Shown one piece after another: positions 30,044 through 31,908 of a stretch of 31,908 nucleotides of DNA. How positions within the stretch are numbered: the stretch's first letter is position 1; each line of letters begins with the position of its first letter. The translations under genes and the position numbers were made by a program. The notes under the pieces are model-generated. The model made no database searches. It saw only the letters and a list, made by a program, of their open reading frames with translations, and was not told where the DNA came from. Source of the stretch: Desulfovibrionaceae bacterium (GTDB taxonomy: Bacteria; Desulfobacterota; Desulfovibrionia; Desulfovibrionales; Desulfovibrionaceae); contig JAGADT010000157.1 of assembly GCA_017613475.1 (NCBI GenBank), forward strand, positions 1 to 31,908, given 5' to 3'.

Positions 30044-30520
30044 ATGCCGGAAAACACATTCCGAAAATGCGAGGCGCCCGCCACTGATGCCGAACTTGAC
30101 GGCATTGCCGAACGGATGGGGCTGCCCCTGCCTGAAGACTTTAAGACGCATTACCGCAAAAACAACGGGGGCGTGCCCGAAAGGGCCTGGTGGGACAGCC
30201 TTGACGAATACGACCCCTGTTCCGTAACGGAATTCTGCCCTATCGGGCACGGCAGGCACACGCTTGAAGCCACGCTTGAAAAGCTCAGAGCCAAAAAGCT
30301 CATTCCGGACAACCTGCTTCCTTTTGCCTACGGGCCGTACGGCTACTATTTCTGCCTTGATCTCAAAACTGGAGCCGTATTCCACTATGCTACAGAGGGA
30401 TTCCAGCCGGAAAAAACGCAGGAATACAACTTCAAAAAGGCCCAGCGCAAGCTTTCCCGTTCCTTCACGGAATTTGTGAAAGGGCTGGTCGGCACCAGCG
30501 AGCTGGACTGCTGTTCGTAA
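30044..30520 (+). CDS. SMI1/KNR4 (SUKH) family protein
   Basis: 158 residues, GGGAG before ATG 30044. Conserved SUKH points include D-A-E-L-D-G-I-A-E-R-M-G-L-P-L-P-E-D-F, Y-R-K-N-N-G-G, L-L-P-F-A-Y-G-P-Y-G-Y-Y-F-C-L-D-L, and G-A-V-F-H-Y. In bacteria SUKH proteins are often immunity factors of contact-dependent or polymorphic toxin systems, neutralising nuclease or other effector domains, but some are housekeeping. No toxin, T6SS or Rhs gene lies nearby, so the immunity role is not supported by context here. It sits between dapA and the PNPOx gene. Confidence 0.82.
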   Translation: MPENTFRKCEAPATDAELDGIAERMGLPLPEDFKTHYRKNNGGVPERAWWDSLDEYDPCSVTEFCPIGHGRHTLEATLEKLRAKKLIPDNLLPFAYGPYGYYFCLDLKTGAVFHYATEGFQPEKTQEYNFKKAQRKLSRSFTEFVKGLVGTSELDCCS

Positions 30521-30590
30521 CTCCCGCATCTTCAGGGGCGGGGCAAAACCCGCTCCGCCCCGCTCACACGCCCCCCCCGGAGTCCCCGCC

Positions 30591-31073
30591 ATGCGCCGCA
30601 CGGAACGTGAAGCCTCGACCCCCGATTTCATGGAGCAGGTCCTGAAAGACGCTCCTGCCCTGTACCTTGCGCTGAACAACGGCGATGCCGCTCCGTATGT
30701 CTTTGCCGTCAACCACATCCTCCTTGGCGGCAGCCTCTATTTTCACTGCGCCACGGAAGGCCGCAAGCTCGACCTTATACGAGCCAATCCCCGCGTGGGC
30801 TTCTTTGCCGCCGCCGATATCCACGTGGAAGGCACCACAACCCGCTACCGCAGCGTTTCCGGCACAGGCACGGCGGAAATCATCTGCGACCCCGGACAAA
30901 AAACCGCTGTCCTCAAAGCCCTGGCCGCCTGGTATGAGGCGCCCTGCCATTTCCCCATTTCCGCGGAAAAGCTCGCCATCACCTGCATTGTCCGCATCCG
31001 CATCGAAAGCCTCAGCGGAAAGCACTCCCGCAGGGGAGAAGGCCCCCGCCCTGTTCCCCATTATGAGAACTGA
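30591..31073 (+). CDS. pyridoxamine 5'-phosphate oxidase-like flavoprotein (NimA-like)
   Basis: 160 residues; GGAG 7 nt before ATG 30591. Split-barrel flavin-binding fold with M-R-R-T-E-R-E start, P-Y-V-F-A-V-N-H, L-Y-F-H-C-A-T-E-G-R-K-L-D-L-I-R-A-N-P-R-V, and a central S-V-S-G-T-G-T-A-E strand. Members include Bacteroides Nim nitroimidazole reductases and other FMN/F420/haem-binding proteins, so the cofactor and substrate are uncertain. Preceded by a GC-rich inverted repeat (GGGGCGG.. CCGCCCC, about 30536-30563) without U-run. Confidence 0.85.
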   Translation: MRRTEREASTPDFMEQVLKDAPALYLALNNGDAAPYVFAVNHILLGGSLYFHCATEGRKLDLIRANPRVGFFAAADIHVEGTTTRYRSVSGTGTAEIICDPGQKTAVLKALAAWYEAPCHFPISAEKLAITCIVRIRIESLSGKHSRRGEGPRPVPHYEN

Positions 31074-31093
31074 GCCGCGCCCCGGGCTTTTTT
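31073..31093 (+). terminator. possible short terminator after PNPOx gene
   Basis: AGCC (31073-31076) and GGCT (31085-31088) with an 8-nt G+C loop, followed by a T-run to 31093. The stem is short, so the assignment is weak. It would separate the dapA unit from murJ. Confidence 0.4.
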
Positions 31094-31170
31094 AAGCAGG
31101 TCCGCGCACGTTACAGGCTGCGCTGCCGGCCTGCCCCTCCGCTTTTCTTCTCCGGGCGATTCAGGCCAAC

Positions 31171-31908
31171 ATGGAGCATGTGCTCAAGACGATGAACGCA
31201 GCACGTCACTTTTTCATGGCAGGAACGGGCGCCTTGCTCTCCCGCCTGCTGGGTTTCGCGCGGGATGCCTCCATTGCCTGGCTTCTTGGCTCAGGCCATG
31301 CTGCAGATGCCCTTTCCGTAGCGCTCCGCCTGCCCTACCTTGTCCGCCGCATGTTTGGGGAAGGGACCCTTTCCCTTTCGCTGACAGCCAGCTGCGCGGC
31401 GGACGGCAGCCCCAGGCTCGCCAAAGCGGCGGAACGCCGGCTCTTCGCGCCTGCCGCGCTGATTACCCTGGCCGCCGTCTGCGCAGCCCCCCTGATCGCC
31501 TGCGCAGTCGCCCCCGGCATGGCAGACAGGGCGGAAACCGTGCTGCTCCTCCGCATCTGCCTGCCCTACATCTTTTTCGCCGTGCTTTCCGCCTGCTGCA
31601 TGGCCGGGCTCCATGCCTCAGGCCATTTTGCCCTGCCCAGCCTCGCGCCTTCCGTATTCAACATTTCCATGCTCACCGCCGCTGGGCTTGCCGCAGCGCT
31701 TGCCCCGTCACTTCCGGCAAAAGCCATTTGCCTCGCCTGCGGGGCCCTTGCCGGCGGCGCCATGCAATGGCTCCTCCTGCACCCTGCCTGCCGGCGCCTT
31801 CCCGCGCCGCCGCCTCCCGATGCCCAAAAAGTCCGCGCAGTGCTGTCTGCCATGCCGGGAGGCCTTCTGGCAGCCGCCGTGCCGCAGCTCAGCTTCGCCC
31901 TCGCGGCC
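31171..31908 (+). CDS. murJ: lipid II flippase MurJ, 3' end outside window
   Basis: The frame is open from ATG 31171 to the end of the window (246 codons) without a stop. G-A-L-L-S-R-L-L-G-F-A-R-D and L-P-Y-L-V-R-R-M-F-G-E-G-T-L-S-L-S are the MurJ/MviN N-terminal signatures. At least five further hydrophobic helices follow, with the P-S-x-F-N-I motif as P-S-V-F-N-I. MurJ flips lipid II across the inner membrane for peptidoglycan synthesis. AGG lies 5 nt before the ATG; the next ATG (31192) has no better site. About half of the protein is missing at the window edge. Confidence 0.93.
   Translation, partial: MEHVLKTMNAARHFFMAGTGALLSRLLGFARDASIAWLLGSGHAADALSVALRLPYLVRRMFGEGTLSLSLTASCAADGSPRLAKAAERRLFAPAALITLAAVCAAPLIACAVAPGMADRAETVLLLRICLPYIFFAVLSACCMAGLHASGHFALPSLAPSVFNISMLTAAGLAAALAPSLPAKAICLACGALAGGAMQWLLLHPACRRLPAPPPPDAQKVRAVLSAMPGGLLAAAVPQLSFALAA

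Noticed and set aside
1..31908. tRNA, rRNA, insertion sequences, integrase or att sites
   Set aside because: No T-loop/anticodon patterns, rRNA motifs, transposase or integrase motifs, or terminal inverted repeats were recognised on reading the window.

Overview
The window looks like a chromosomal segment of a Gram-negative, anaerobic, G+C-rich deltaproteobacterium, most likely of the Desulfovibrionaceae (Desulfovibrio/Bilophila-like). This assignment is inference. It rests on a PurF of the iron-sulfur class, LPS core genes (heptose and Kdo), a carboxyltransferase with fused AccA and AccD halves next to separate biotin carboxylase and biotin-carrier genes, an array of universal stress proteins, and the overall base composition. 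No rRNA, tRNA, insertion sequence, prophage or CRISPR array was seen.

Layout. (1) 1-3300 is an accessory stretch, visibly less G+C-rich at its left end. It holds two tandem Sel1-repeat genes, each followed by an almost identical terminator; a HicAB toxin-antitoxin pair between two near-identical terminator hairpins; and three small cassettes on the + strand. Each cassette has a very strong Shine-Dalgarno sequence exactly 8 nt before a tiny reading frame. Two of the cassettes also share a 37-nt promoter-like repeat and the same hairpin/terminator layout. This is the least explained part of the window. (2) 3375-4878 (- strand) has a BASS-type transporter and a Nudix hydrolase. (3) 5059-11664 (+ strand) has carB, purF, a WaaF-like heptosyltransferase and a lipoprotein, closed by a 17-bp perfect hairpin terminator. 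(4) 11743-18085 (- strand) carries accC, fused accA-accD, a biotin-carrier-like protein, ssb, and a single frame joining GmhB and GmhA. (5) 18231-20256 has an exported ankyrin-repeat protein (-) and a GNAT acetyltransferase (+). (6) 20423-22578 has four tandem UspA-type genes (-). (7) 22664-28827 is a tightly packed - strand run: copper-chaperone-like HMA protein, trmL, MATE transporter, DUF2156 protein, HD hydrolase, ddl and waaA. (8) 29100-31908 (+ strand) has dapA, a SUKH-fold protein, a PNPOx-like flavoprotein and the start of murJ.

Functional picture. Most genes serve envelope and core biosynthesis. GmhB-GmhA makes heptose precursors, WaaF-like transfers heptose, and WaaA transfers Kdo. 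Ddl, MurJ and DapA act in peptidoglycan and diaminopimelate synthesis. CarB and PurF feed nucleotide synthesis, and the carboxylase genes probably make malonyl-CoA. The carboxylase subunits are all divergent at signature motifs, the heptose enzymes are fused, and the stress-protein array has its own strong promoter with a palindrome beside it. All functional assignments are from reading motifs by eye; no database search was possible.
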